A stretch of DNA of 64,000 bases. Source: Bacteroidota bacterium. Its GTDB lineage: Bacteria > Bacteroidota > Bacteroidia > Chitinophagales > Chitinophagaceae. The stretch covers positions 1 through 64,000 of the forward strand of contig JAEZGS010000008.1 in the NCBI GenBank assembly GCA_023437225.1, read 5' to 3'. Under the pieces are notes generated by a model. The model ran no database searches, had not been told where the DNA came from, and was given only the letters and a program-made list of their open reading frames with translations. The position numbers and the translations under genes were made by a program. This document shows positions 35,481 through 44,003 of the stretch, piece by piece; the first letter of the stretch is position 1; each line of letters begins with the position of its first letter.

Positions 35481-35678
35481 TCATTGATCCATCTGTGATA
35501 TGATCTTGTTCACTTCTGCTTCTGCATTCCGAAGTCGCGACTGGCAGACCTGGATAAGTTCAGAGGCGCGCTTTACTTTTTCAGCCAATACATCTACGGA
35601 AACGGTTTCGTTTTCGATTTCCCTTGCTATTTCCTGGAGTTCTTTGTATGCATCTTCATATGTCAAATTCGTTTCCAT
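35481..35678 (-). CDS. xseB: Exodeoxyribonuclease VII small subunit
   Basis: A 65-residue protein from the ATG at 35678 (an upstream TTG at 35696 would add six residues). LTYEDAYKELQEI and the heptad-rich helix with VSVDVLAEKVKRASELIQVCQSRL match XseB. It combines with XseA to degrade single-stranded DNA. Its start lies inside the end of xseA (23-base overlap), so the two are translationally coupled. Confidence 0.94.
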   Translation of the reverse strand: METNLTYEDAYKELQEIAREIENETVSVDVLAEKVKRASELIQVCQSRLRNAEAEVNKIISQMDQ

Positions 35679-37047
35679 TGTAATTTCTTTTTGCAATAAC
35701 CGTAGCCTCTAATTGTGTATCATTTAAAATTATCGAAATATCTTTTCCAACGTGTACCTTTTGTGGATCCGCCACTACCATTCCATCAATTTTAATTAGC
35801 GCGAAACCTTTCTTCATAATACTCACCGGCGACATTACCCTGAACATGCTCACATGATGATCAATGCGACTTTGTACTGCGCGTATGTATTGCGGAATTG
35901 CTGAGCGAAAACGCTGGTTCACTACTTCCACATCCTTGTTATAATTAGCAAGTAAAAGAGCCGGTCTGTTCTTTAGCGTACCGGCAACCTGTTCAAGAGC
36001 CACTTTATGATTATTAATCAATTCGGGTAACTGAACACCGAATAGCTGCTTGAGCCTGTTGAGCTCGCGCTCATCGCGCGATAAGCGCTGTTGAGAGCGG
36101 ATGATAATGTGTTTTTTTATTTCTTCCAGTGAAAGATCAAAGGCCCGGTTATGTGCTATGATGAACTCAGCAGCTTTCGTTGGTGCAGTTGTAGCAGTAT
36201 GCGCCATCATATCCACAATGGTTTCATTCTTTTGATGTCCGATGCCGGTAATAATCGGCATTGGAAACTTCGCAACTATTTTCGCAAGATCGAACTGATC
36301 AAAAATTAATAGATCCGTCTGCGATCCGCCTCCACGAATGATCACTACAATGTCATATGCTTTATTGGAATGAAATACCTGCAGCAAAGTATTGTATACC
36401 GCAATAGAATTCGCTTCTCCCTGCACATAAGTATAATAGCTGTCAATATCGAATTTGTATCCAAACGCATTATTGGAAAGTGTGTGTTTGAAATCTTCAT
36501 ATCCTGCAGCAGATTGTGAGCTGATTATTGCGATATGTTGAAGCACTTGCGGCAGGGGCAATTGATTGTTATTCGTAATGAACCGGTCACCCTCTTTTCT
36601 TATGAACGAACTGCATTCCCGTAACAACCTCTCGATCGTTTGTTGTCTTGCAAGTTCGAGCGCACCTATGGTGAATTGCGGATCGATGTCCTGCAGGCAC
36701 AATTTAAGACCATACACCGGATGATATTCTACCTGTACATTTAATAACACTTCAATGCCATTTGTGAAAGGCTGGCCCGTGATCTTTTCGAAAGCGCGTA
36801 TCTTTTCGATACCCATACGCCATGCCATGCATGAAACTTTAGCTATGATCTCCTTATTAACCGAAGACTTCTCAACACATTCAAAAAACCACTGGCTTCT
36901 GTGTGGATTAGGATTGCAATTCGAGATTTCCGCGACCACCCAATAACATCGGCTGCCGAATTGCCGTGTGAACAATTCCCCGATCTTAGCGGTGAGATGA
37001 GATAGTCTTAATTGTTGTCGTTCAGCGCCTTGCTCCATTTCAATCAT
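35656..37047 (-). CDS. xseA: Exodeoxyribonuclease VII large subunit
   Basis: A 463-residue protein with an N-terminal OB-fold (LRLSHLTAKIGELF, RCYWVVAEISN), the nuclease core (IAIISSQSAAGYEDF, VVIIRGGGSQTDL, PIITGIGHQKNETIVDMMAHTAT) and a C-terminal coiled coil plus final beta segment (GFALIKIDG). This is normal XseA length and order. Exonuclease VII cleaves single-stranded DNA to oligonucleotides in repair. An internal ATG at codon 4 is an alternative start. It is divergent from the ketosynthase gene across 86 bp. Confidence 0.95.
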   Translation of the reverse strand: MIEMEQGAERQQLRLSHLTAKIGELFTRQFGSRCYWVVAEISNCNPNPHRSQWFFECVEKSSVNKEIIAKVSCMAWRMGIEKIRAFEKITGQPFTNGIEVLLNVQVEYHPVYGLKLCLQDIDPQFTIGALELARQQTIERLLRECSSFIRKEGDRFITNNNQLPLPQVLQHIAIISSQSAAGYEDFKHTLSNNAFGYKFDIDSYYTYVQGEANSIAVYNTLLQVFHSNKAYDIVVIIRGGGSQTDLLIFDQFDLAKIVAKFPMPIITGIGHQKNETIVDMMAHTATTAPTKAAEFIIAHNRAFDLSLEEIKKHIIIRSQQRLSRDERELNRLKQLFGVQLPELINNHKVALEQVAGTLKNRPALLLANYNKDVEVVNQRFRSAIPQYIRAVQSRIDHHVSMFRVMSPVSIMKKGFALIKIDGMVVADPQKVHVGKDISIILNDTQLEATVIAKRNYNGNEFDI

Positions 37048-37133
37048 TTTACTAACAAGCGTTAAGTTATTAAGTTCTACCTTTAAATCGGCACGACAAC
37101 CCGTAAGCCCACAATTTCTAAGGAATATTTTAT

Positions 37134-38204
37134 ATGAAAAGGACAGTTATCACAGGTACTGGTAGTTATATTCCGCCGGTAATTAAAAAGAACAGCGATT
37201 TCCTCAAGCAAGATTTTTATACCGAAAACAGCGAGCCAATAAAATTGGAAGCCTCCATTATAGTGGAGAAATTCAGGAAGATCACAGGAATTGAAGAAAG
37301 AAGGTATGTCCCCGAAGATATGACAACCTCGGACATTGCCACTTTTGCCGCAAGAGAAGCTCTGCATGACAGTGGTATAGATCCGGAGACTTTGGATATG
37401 ATCATTGTTGCACAGAATTTCGGCAACGTTGTAAATAATACCATCCAGACCGATGCAGTGCCCGCAATTGCGAGTCGTGTAAAACACAATCTTGCTATTC
37501 ACAATCCTCGTTGCATAGCTTACGATGTTTTATTTGGCTGCCCGGGTTGGATACAGGGAGTAATACAGGCTGAAGTATATTTCAGAGCCGGCCTCGCAAA
37601 AAGAGCACTTATCATTGGTGCAGAAACCTTATCGCGTGTTATCGATTCTTATGACCGTGACAGTATGATTTTCAGCGATGGCGCAGGAGCAACTGTACTG
37701 GAATATAAAGATGTTGAAGAAGATGGTAGTGGCATCATTTCTTTCGGTTCAATGAGTCACTGTACCGATGAAGCCTATTTCATCAATATGGGTGCGTCTT
37801 ACCTTCCCGATAACGACGGAAGTGTACGTTACATTAAAATGAAAGGAAGAAAGGTGTATGAATATGCACTGAAATATGTACCCCAGGCAATGAAGGAATG
37901 TTTTGATGAAACAGGTGCACCTATTGAAGAGCTGAAGAAAGTTTTCATTCACCAGGCAAATGAAAAAATGGACGAAGCGATCGTCAAGGAGATGTATAAG
38001 TTATACCAGAAGGAAGCTCCGATCGACATTATGCCGATGTGCATCCATTATCTTGGGAACAGTTCTGTAGCCACAATTCCTACGTTATACGACCTCGTAT
38101 TGAAAGGAAAGGATGAAAGCCATGAGGTAAAACCAGGCGACCTGGTACTCTTTGCATCCGTAGGTGCCGGAATGAATATTAATGCATTCTCTTACCGGAT
38201 CTGA
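37134..38204 (+). CDS. 3-oxoacyl-ACP synthase III (FabH)-like ketosynthase
   Basis: A 356-residue thiolase-fold condensing enzyme with the KASIII triad: Cys136 (FGCPGW), His273 (IHQANEKM) and Asn309 (LGNSSVATIP). The N-terminal insert DFLKQDFYTENSEPIKLEASIIVEKFRKITGI is typical of a Bacteroidota FabH-like subgroup rather than the housekeeping FabH. It may start branched-chain or secondary fatty acid synthesis, or make alkylresorcinol- or flexirubin-like products; the exact substrate is unknown. It stands alone and ends in a perfect hairpin. Confidence 0.87.
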   Translation: MKRTVITGTGSYIPPVIKKNSDFLKQDFYTENSEPIKLEASIIVEKFRKITGIEERRYVPEDMTTSDIATFAAREALHDSGIDPETLDMIIVAQNFGNVVNNTIQTDAVPAIASRVKHNLAIHNPRCIAYDVLFGCPGWIQGVIQAEVYFRAGLAKRALIIGAETLSRVIDSYDRDSMIFSDGAGATVLEYKDVEEDGSGIISFGSMSHCTDEAYFINMGASYLPDNDGSVRYIKMKGRKVYEYALKYVPQAMKECFDETGAPIEELKKVFIHQANEKMDEAIVKEMYKLYQKEAPIDIMPMCIHYLGNSSVATIPTLYDLVLKGKDESHEVKPGDLVLFASVGAGMNINAFSYRI

Positions 38205-38213
38205 TCCGGTAAG
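38191..38213. terminator. Ten-base-pair hairpin between convergent genes, lacking a T run
   Basis: CTTACCGGAT-CTG-ATCCGGTAAG is a perfect stem that overlaps the ketosynthase stop codon. It faces the end of the 39-residue peptide gene. Without a T tract it is a weak or factor-assisted terminator, or an RNA-stabilising end. Confidence 0.45.
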
Positions 38214-38218
38214 CCTCC

Positions 38219-38338
38219 TTAATTACAATAGCCCAGCAGGTAATAGATAATAATGAACACGAGAATTGTTCCGAGACAACCACCCCCAAACTTTTTTGCA
38301 CCATAACCTGCGATCAGTGCTCTTAGCCAGTTTTGCAT
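38219..38338 (-). CDS. 39-residue single-pass membrane peptide, unknown function
   Basis: ATG at 38338 and TAA at 38221-38219 give MQNWLRALIAGYGAKK followed by FGGGC and a hydrophobic helix (about residues 21-37: CLGTILVFII...YYLLG) ending in YCN. A positively charged, amphipathic start, a Gly-rich hinge with Cys21 and one membrane helix are seen. I recall similar unnamed small proteins in Bacteroidota, with a conserved G.GAKK..GGGC core, but cannot search for them. It follows the exosortase gene by 28 bp on the same strand, so it may be the last gene of that transcript. Function unknown. Confidence 0.62.
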   Translation of the reverse strand: MQNWLRALIAGYGAKKFGGGCLGTILVFIIIYYLLGYCN

Positions 38339-38366
38339 GTGTAACGTTTTGCAATTTTCATAAAAA

Positions 38367-38963
38367 TTATGTGCCAGCAGCATTTACAATGTTTGCTTCA
38401 TTACTACCTCGCTTATAGAAAAGATAAATAAGCAACGCAACGAGTGCATAAGATACATAGTTGAAAAGGTCATGTTGATCTATTGACGCTAATCTCCATT
38501 CGTGTTGCCGCGCATACAAAAGCACTGCGACCCTTACTGTATTGATAAGCCAAATAGCAAGGATACCAGCGAAACTCCACATCAGCCTGCGCTTCAATGG
38601 AACTGCGTGCGCCATGATGAAAGCGATCCAGAATCCAATGATCTCCAGTCCCAGGCATTGCCGCGCCATGAGAAGAGCGCGCCCATTGCGCACCCGTATG
38701 GTCTTATCGTTTTCAAGATAAGAATCAAGCCCCATCGCATTCGCTAACACATTCGATGTTTCAAGGATCGAAGTGCGCATCCAGCTTACGTAATGGAAGT
38801 TTTTGGCCAGGTAATCGTTATAATAAACCGATCGGGGATTGGCAATTTTGATAAGAAATAAGTTGAGAAAATAAAAGCACAATAGCAGGCACATGAAGCG
38901 TGCAAAGAAGCGGACATCAAAATATCTTGCCACTAGAAAAAATTTCTGCTTTAATAATTCCAT
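38367..38963 (-). CDS. Exosortase/archaeosortase family membrane transpeptidase
   Basis: A 198-residue protein with about five or six membrane helices. It keeps the exosortase triad: Cys103 (RQCLGLEI), Arg144 (NTVRV) and His164 (QHDLFNYV). Family knowledge says exosortases cleave a C-terminal PEP-CTERM-type signal and transfer the protein to another molecule or the surface. The small PID-CTERM-type protein encoded 105 bp upstream on the same strand is the obvious candidate substrate or partner. The subfamily (one of the Bacteroidota Xrt types) is not certain from sight. Confidence 0.85.
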   Translation of the reverse strand: MELLKQKFFLVARYFDVRFFARFMCLLLCFYFLNLFLIKIANPRSVYYNDYLAKNFHYVSWMRTSILETSNVLANAMGLDSYLENDKTIRVRNGRALLMARQCLGLEIIGFWIAFIMAHAVPLKRRLMWSFAGILAIWLINTVRVAVLLYARQHEWRLASIDQHDLFNYVSYALVALLIYLFYKRGSNEANIVNAAGT

Positions 38964-39009
38964 AGTACCCGATTATGAATTAATGTTTGAAAGCGCTGAC
39001 ACATAGGAT

Positions 39010-39038
39010 AGCCAGTGCACCCATTAGGCACACTGGCT
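39010..39038. other. Inverted repeat between PID-CTERM and exosortase genes
   Basis: AGCCAGTG / CACTGGCT form a perfect eight-base-pair stem with a 13-base loop and no T run. It may be an mRNA processing or attenuation structure that lowers exosortase expression relative to its substrate. Confidence 0.45.
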
Positions 39039-39068
39039 CCTTGTATAGATTCTTAAATAGCCAGCCGG

Positions 39069-39293
39069 TTATTCAACTTCTTTATTGCCGACTTCCTGTT
39101 TGTCTTTCTTTCTTTTGTCATAGGCCTTCTTTGCACCGTAGGCTACTCCTGCCGCGATCAGCATGGTCAATCCACCATCAAGCGGAATTGGATCAGGATC
39201 GGTACCCGGGTTTCCTTGTGCCTGCAGCATTAAGGGTAAACAGATTGCACTTAAGATCGCCATTGCATTTACCATAAGGTGTTTAATTTTCAT
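39069..39293 (-). CDS. Small secreted protein with PID-CTERM-type exosortase sorting signal
   Basis: Start at the ATG at 39293 (74 residues), because it opens into a signal peptide (cleavage ~residue 26, LQA-QG); an upstream ATG at 39323 overlaps the preceding stop. The mature part is tiny: a Pro/Asp-rich linker, then PIPLDGG (35-41), a hydrophobic helix LTMLIAAGVAYGAKKAY and a Lys-rich end, the PID-CTERM layout. The whole mature protein is hardly more than the sorting signal, as found for many such Bacteroidota proteins next to an exosortase. The function after cleavage is unknown. Confidence 0.75.
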   Translation of the reverse strand: MKIKHLMVNAMAILSAICLPLMLQAQGNPGTDPDPIPLDGGLTMLIAAGVAYGAKKAYDKRKKDKQEVGNKEVE

Positions 39294-39322
39294 AACTGCT
39301 ATTTTTGGTTTGATTGAAAGCA

Positions 39323-42300
39323 TTAGTTCGAGAATATTTTTAATGTTGCTTTGCTGGTATTGCTTCGTATCTGCAACTGGTAAACTCCTTTACCGAGTCC
39401 GTTGTTCACCTGTATGCGTTGCAGCGATGCGCCACCGGGATGCTGTACATTCTTTCTAAACATTACCTGTCCCAGTGAATTAACCACTTCAACCTGGTAT
39501 GTTGATTTATTGCCATTCACTATCTGCAGATTAATATGTCCATTCGTTACCGGATTTGGATATACGTCGAATCTTTCTTTTCCGGCATTTCGGTTTACAT
39601 AAACACTAAGCGGTTTATTGCTCAATATTATCCGGAACCTGTCCGCTGCTTTAGATTCAGGCTCAGCCGTTACAACAAATGGAACCTGCGAGGACTGTGT
39701 TAAACTGAATTGCGTCATCGAACCGAGGTAGCGATCTTCCACATAACCATACAACTTGTCGGTTTGAAGATTGATCGGGCTGATCTCCATGAAGTATGAC
39801 CGGCTTGCAGTATTCCACAAACTCAGGTTCAGCGTATCGCCATCAACAAACGGCGCTCTTCTATCAACCATCAGCATTTGTCCACTACGCATAATAGCCA
39901 GGTTCTCGTCCATATTGGGCGCTTTTAATGCATCAAGCGCATCGACTCCAGTCTGGTAGTTATAACTGTAAGAAGAATATACTTCATCTAATATTTCTGC
40001 CTGTCCGTTTTCATCGCTATATGTCTGAAGGTTTACGCGAATGCCTTTTCGATTATCAACCACACCCGAACCAGGGTTCACCCTGAATACATCCTTAGCA
40101 GCGGTGGCCGACTTGTCGGACTCTTTTATTGTTATCATTCCCGCAGAACCAGTTGATTTCACCAGGAACGACTGACCCGACTGTATCAGATGTGTAATGT
40201 CGCTTACTGCCGCAGGAGTAACATCATATGTTGATCCATTGAAGCTAACATTCACATAACCGCCTCTGCCATATGTACCTCCGATCTTCGGATCCCATAC
40301 GTAGAAATTGTTCTGAACATTCGTACGAGATATCGTAGAGAAGTCGATCGGTGATGCAAAAGGATTTGGTATTGCAGTGAATCCATTTGCTGCAACGTTG
40401 AATGTCTGGTTTCCTTGTGCCAGGTTACCTTTTGCACGAAGCGTTGTATTATTTGCAGGAGTTGATGCATAGATCGGTCTCCTTATACTCCGGTCGCCCC
40501 GAACAAATAACATAAATGGCTTCATTCCAACTGTAGTGGCATTTGTATTCGTCAATGGGATCCACTGATCTGATGCGTTATCATATCGCATGATGGACGA
40601 AGTACTACCTGCATTCTGATCAAAGCCACTGGCCACCGGACCAACAGTGATGTACGTACCATAGCCCGGATTAGGATTGATAACAGGAGATGAAGTTGTT
40701 GCTCCTTCCTGCCATGCCTGGCTAATGGTCTGTGTTCCGGTAACAGGTGCATTCATTAATCGCCATGCCCTTCTTGCAGGAATATAGCGTTCCACTGTTA
40801 CAAGTCCATTTATCATACCTCCAACCGGTGCAACCCTTGCCGTAGCATTTGCACTGCTCTTCAATGTAACAAATCCACCGGTATTGAATGTTCCCTTCAT
40901 CACATCAAGAACTCCCACAATATTCAGTGCAGATGATATCGAAGCTGAACCATTTGTTCCGGTACGATTAACCGTAAGATCTCTTAGCCAGCTTCCATTA
41001 CCGGCCGTGAATTTCACTGCTGGCGCTGCTCCGGCATCGTTTCCGTTCATTACAAGTTTAGAAGTTGCAGAACCTGTAACTGATCCACCTCCATTCAATG
41101 ATACAATGGTTAGCGTGTATCCGTTGATGACAAGTTGTGCTCCGTTGACATAGTTCAATGAACCGCGCACCGTCCAGTTTCCTGTCATGTGATAGAAGGT
41201 TGTTCTATTAGCCAGGTGGAAGGTCTTGCCAGCACCGAAGTCCGGAGGATTGGCACCAGAACCGTCAGGATTTACACCCCAGGTAGCAACGTTGTGCAAA
41301 TTGCCTGTTGCCTTAGAGTAGTAAACATTTGAAACAGGTGTTGAAGTCCACACGAAATTAGATACATCTGTAAGTGTTCCAACGGCTGCGGTCACTTTGT
41401 CCGTACCAGCATTGGTTCCTGTATAACAGAATTTAGCAACACCGGCGGCATCAGTGAATGCAAAGCCTGATTTGGATGCATGAGGACCTGTTATATTAAA
41501 GTCAACACGTACTCCTTCCAATGGCGACTGATTCTGATCTCTTACTAGTGCTTCAAAACACTGTTCAGTACCCGTTGCTGCAGTACCTGACGCAGGTGTG
41601 AGTACGATCGTATTGATAGCAGCTATTTCGGCAAATGATTGTCCGCCGGGATAACCATACGAGTCATCCTGGTTGAAGCCATACATAAACACGCCAAAAG
41701 GCAACGTACCCTGCAGGTTGTGTGTTCCCTCCTTCACTTCAATCTGTGCACCAGAGAACCCTGTTCCGGGTATAGCCTGAAATGAAGCTGCCGGGATCGC
41801 TGCGCCATCCATTGTGAGTGACCCAACGATCGATGTAGGTGCAACCACGTTAATGAAATGTACCTGGTAACCTGAAACCGTTGTTACCGTATATCGTGCG
41901 AGAAATTGTTCTAGAGGTGGAATCAACATCATGAATGGATCACCAGGGTTTGAAGAGAAAGTTGATCCGTTAGAAAACTGCGCAACAAGAACTGGCTTGT
42001 CTGATTCGATGATCGACCTTGTTGTGAGAATCTTCTCAACCCACTGTCCGCGGTTTTTTGCGGGTTCGGCCACGCCATTAATTTTTATGACGGTATTGTT
42101 TTCTGATGCCATAATTCTCCACGTGTCACCATTGGTGCGACGTGCAAGAGGAACTGTTCCGAATTTCCTGCCCCATGTGGTTGTGGGCGGCAGCATTTCA
42201 ACAATATGATCGCAATACGAATATCCGGGAGGAATGTTAGCGCACTGGTTGGAACCAAATACACCGATGGGTTTGTTCGATACCACCAGTGTTCCGGTCA

Positions 42301-42904
42301 TGTCGTTTGCATCACCGATTTCATAGGTCTGACCCTGGTTGAGAGTGATGTTATAGGGAACTCCCGCTGCTCTTGAACGAACGGTTGTCGATGGTGTAAT
42401 GGTAACGGTCGTTGCATTTTGAGTGGCAACAATTCCTACCTGGCTGGAAGCGGCTCCGGTATAGGACATCACGAGATAACGTGTTCCCAATACATCCGTT
42501 GGAAGACCCAGAAATGCATCTGTCGTGTACTGAATATAGTTAAGACCATACACAGTAACCTCGTTTTGTGCGGTCACATGAATACCCCGGTCGCCCACAA
42601 TATCAATATTATGTGAGGATGTGGCCGCAGGTAAAGTGATAGGTGTGAGTGTGTTTGCAGTAACATTGAAGTTCTGCGTGAAGGATAAACCCGGTACTGT
42701 CACCGTTCCGCTGGTATTGACTTCCGATGTAATAAATAAAGTCAGCTGCGGTGAACCAAGGTTGCTGTTAAACATTAACCAGAAATCTTTACCCTTGCTG
42801 TCATTGCCCTGGGCAAATGAAATGGATTGAAAGCTTAAAAAAGTTAGTGTGAGAAAGAAACAATAACGCAAATAAACCAACGCGGTTGGTAAATTTCTTT
42901 TCAT
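39323..42904 (-). CDS. 1193-residue IgGFc-binding-like T9SS surface protein
   Basis: Signal peptide (cleavage near SFA-QG, ~32), then KGKDFWLMFNSN and an IgGFc-binding-protein-like region (~35-430, GTRYLVMSYTG, GVFGSNQCANIP, HIVEMLPPTTTWGRKF). A bacterial Ig-like (Big_1) domain (~435-530) follows: GTEQCFEALVRDQNQSPLEGV, FTDAAGVAKFCYTG. The rest is beta-rich repeat-type sequence with a G8-like stretch (GYTLTIVSLNGGG), ending in a T9SS type A tail (VYPNPVTNGHINLQI...GVYQLQI, IFSN). It probably acts as a surface adhesin exported by the T9SS. It lies 29 bp before the PID-CTERM gene start and 32 bp after a small secreted protein gene. Confidence 0.82.
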   Translation of the reverse strand: MKRNLPTALVYLRYCFFLTLTFLSFQSISFAQGNDSKGKDFWLMFNSNLGSPQLTLFITSEVNTSGTVTVPGLSFTQNFNVTANTLTPITLPAATSSHNIDIVGDRGIHVTAQNEVTVYGLNYIQYTTDAFLGLPTDVLGTRYLVMSYTGAASSQVGIVATQNATTVTITPSTTVRSRAAGVPYNITLNQGQTYEIGDANDMTGTLVVSNKPIGVFGSNQCANIPPGYSYCDHIVEMLPPTTTWGRKFGTVPLARRTNGDTWRIMASENNTVIKINGVAEPAKNRGQWVEKILTTRSIIESDKPVLVAQFSNGSTFSSNPGDPFMMLIPPLEQFLARYTVTTVSGYQVHFINVVAPTSIVGSLTMDGAAIPAASFQAIPGTGFSGAQIEVKEGTHNLQGTLPFGVFMYGFNQDDSYGYPGGQSFAEIAAINTIVLTPASGTAATGTEQCFEALVRDQNQSPLEGVRVDFNITGPHASKSGFAFTDAAGVAKFCYTGTNAGTDKVTAAVGTLTDVSNFVWTSTPVSNVYYSKATGNLHNVATWGVNPDGSGANPPDFGAGKTFHLANRTTFYHMTGNWTVRGSLNYVNGAQLVINGYTLTIVSLNGGGSVTGSATSKLVMNGNDAGAAPAVKFTAGNGSWLRDLTVNRTGTNGSASISSALNIVGVLDVMKGTFNTGGFVTLKSSANATARVAPVGGMINGLVTVERYIPARRAWRLMNAPVTGTQTISQAWQEGATTSSPVINPNPGYGTYITVGPVASGFDQNAGSTSSIMRYDNASDQWIPLTNTNATTVGMKPFMLFVRGDRSIRRPIYASTPANNTTLRAKGNLAQGNQTFNVAANGFTAIPNPFASPIDFSTISRTNVQNNFYVWDPKIGGTYGRGGYVNVSFNGSTYDVTPAAVSDITHLIQSGQSFLVKSTGSAGMITIKESDKSATAAKDVFRVNPGSGVVDNRKGIRVNLQTYSDENGQAEILDEVYSSYSYNYQTGVDALDALKAPNMDENLAIMRSGQMLMVDRRAPFVDGDTLNLSLWNTASRSYFMEISPINLQTDKLYGYVEDRYLGSMTQFSLTQSSQVPFVVTAEPESKAADRFRIILSNKPLSVYVNRNAGKERFDVYPNPVTNGHINLQIVNGNKSTYQVEVVNSLGQVMFRKNVQHPGGASLQRIQVNNGLGKGVYQLQIRSNTSKATLKIFSN

Positions 42905-42936
42905 ACAAGATGGCTTAATGGTGAATGATTGGGTTG

Positions 42937-43365
42937 TTACCTGGCACGGACAACAGAAACATCTTTGTATTCAAATGATCGGATCGTGGCTGCATAGGAT
43001 GGGATCACGTCTACTGGAAGCACGAGGCATTTCCGGTTTTTTGTTTCATTACAATTCGCGGCAAACGTCTCACCTTTACCCAGCGTTATTTTTTTCTTAC
43101 CACCGTTGCCTTCGGTCTTTGCTGATACCTGGCTGGTAGTGACTACTTCTTTCCAGGAAACTTCCACCTCGTAATCATTGGTATTGACAAACTTCAGCAA
43201 CACGGCGGGGGCATTGTTGCAGGTGATCATTGCATGATGAAGTTCTACTCCATCGACTTTATTATCCAGCTTCCAATCCTGCGCTTGCGTATTCAAAGAG
43301 AAAAGAACTAGCGCTGTAAAAGCCATGGACCTGGAAAAGAAGAAACTTCTCATTTTCCTATTCAT
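42937..43365 (-). CDS. Small secreted protein of unknown function
   Basis: A 142-residue protein from the ATG at 43365 (alternatives: ATG at 43353 or an upstream TTG at 43392). The signal peptide ends near TQA-QDW. The mature part is a short beta-sandwich-like sequence with HHAMITCNNAPAVLLKFVNTNDYEVEVSW, two Cys pairs (TCNN; NCNETKNRKC) and FEYKDVSVVRAR at the end. No family was recognised. It is upstream of, and on the same strand as, the 1193-residue protein, so it may be the first gene of that transcript. Confidence 0.68.
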   Translation of the reverse strand: MNRKMRSFFFSRSMAFTALVLFSLNTQAQDWKLDNKVDGVELHHAMITCNNAPAVLLKFVNTNDYEVEVSWKEVVTTSQVSAKTEGNGGKKKITLGKGETFAANCNETKNRKCLVLPVDVIPSYAATIRSFEYKDVSVVRAR

Positions 43366-43488
43366 AAGAAACAATTTGAATTCACTGATCAAATAAATAG
43401 CTCGAGGGTACCTTGAATTTCAACAGGAATTATCTGAGAGTAAGCGATGAAGGATGAGAGGATTTACAATATTTCCGAAGGGTGATGC

Positions 43489-43519
43489 TAAACCTATAAA
43501 AGTTTTTTATCAAGTGCAA
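43489..43519 (-). promoter_or_regulatory. Candidate promoter of the secreted-protein/exosortase run
   Basis: On the minus strand TTG (43519-43517) is followed after 20 bases by TAGGTTTA (43496-43489), a 7-of-8 match to TAnnTTTG with ideal spacing. The leader to the ATG at 43365 would be about 115 bases. Confidence 0.4.
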
Positions 43520-43577
43520 GTCTTTCGCTTTCTTTTTCATTTTGTGGATTGAACGAATCCGTTATATGTTTGCCGGA

Positions 43578-43955
43578 ATGAAAGATTTCAAAAAATATTT
43601 TTTGCTTCCCGCACCACCAGAAGTGGTTTATGCGGCACTTACAAATCCTGCAACCATCAGGCTTTGGTCAGGCGAAGATGCAGTTATGAGTACTGAGCCA
43701 GGCTCAGAATTTTCTCTATGGGAAGGAAGTATTGTGGGCAGAAACCTTCAGTTCGAGCCGGGCAAGCTGATCGTACAGGAATGGTATTTTGGCGAACAGG
43801 AGCCCGCCTCGATAGTAACGATGAAGCTGCACTCACATAAATCGGGAACATCGGTAGAGCTGCGCCATACCAATATTCCCGATGAAGTTTATGATGAAAT
43901 GATCCAGGGATGGACCTTCAACTATTTTGGATCGCTTGACGAATTTTATTCGTAG
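43578..43955 (+). CDS. SRPBCC/AHSA1-like domain protein
   Basis: A 125-residue protein from the ATG at 43578 (MKDFKKYF...), chosen because the fold begins there; ATG 43566 and TTG 43542 are upstream alternatives. KKYFLLPAPPEVVYAALTNPATIRLWSGEDAVM, EFSLWEGSIVGRNL, IVQEWYFGEQEPASIVTMKL and SVELRHTNIP are hallmarks of the AHSA1/START-like family. These small cytoplasmic proteins bind hydrophobic ligands or assist Hsp90-type chaperones; the ligand is unknown. It is alone, in the gap between two minus-strand units. Confidence 0.85.
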   Translation: MKDFKKYFLLPAPPEVVYAALTNPATIRLWSGEDAVMSTEPGSEFSLWEGSIVGRNLQFEPGKLIVQEWYFGEQEPASIVTMKLHSHKSGTSVELRHTNIPDEVYDEMIQGWTFNYFGSLDEFYS

Positions 43956-44003
43956 GACAAACATCAAAGATGCGGTGCGAGGAGCCCTTCGCCGTTTCTC
44001 CGA

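Noticed and set aside
37134..38204. Ketosynthase gene as part of an aryl-polyene or flexirubin cluster
   Set aside because: No acyl carrier protein, ketoreductase or dehydratase genes are near; it stands alone.
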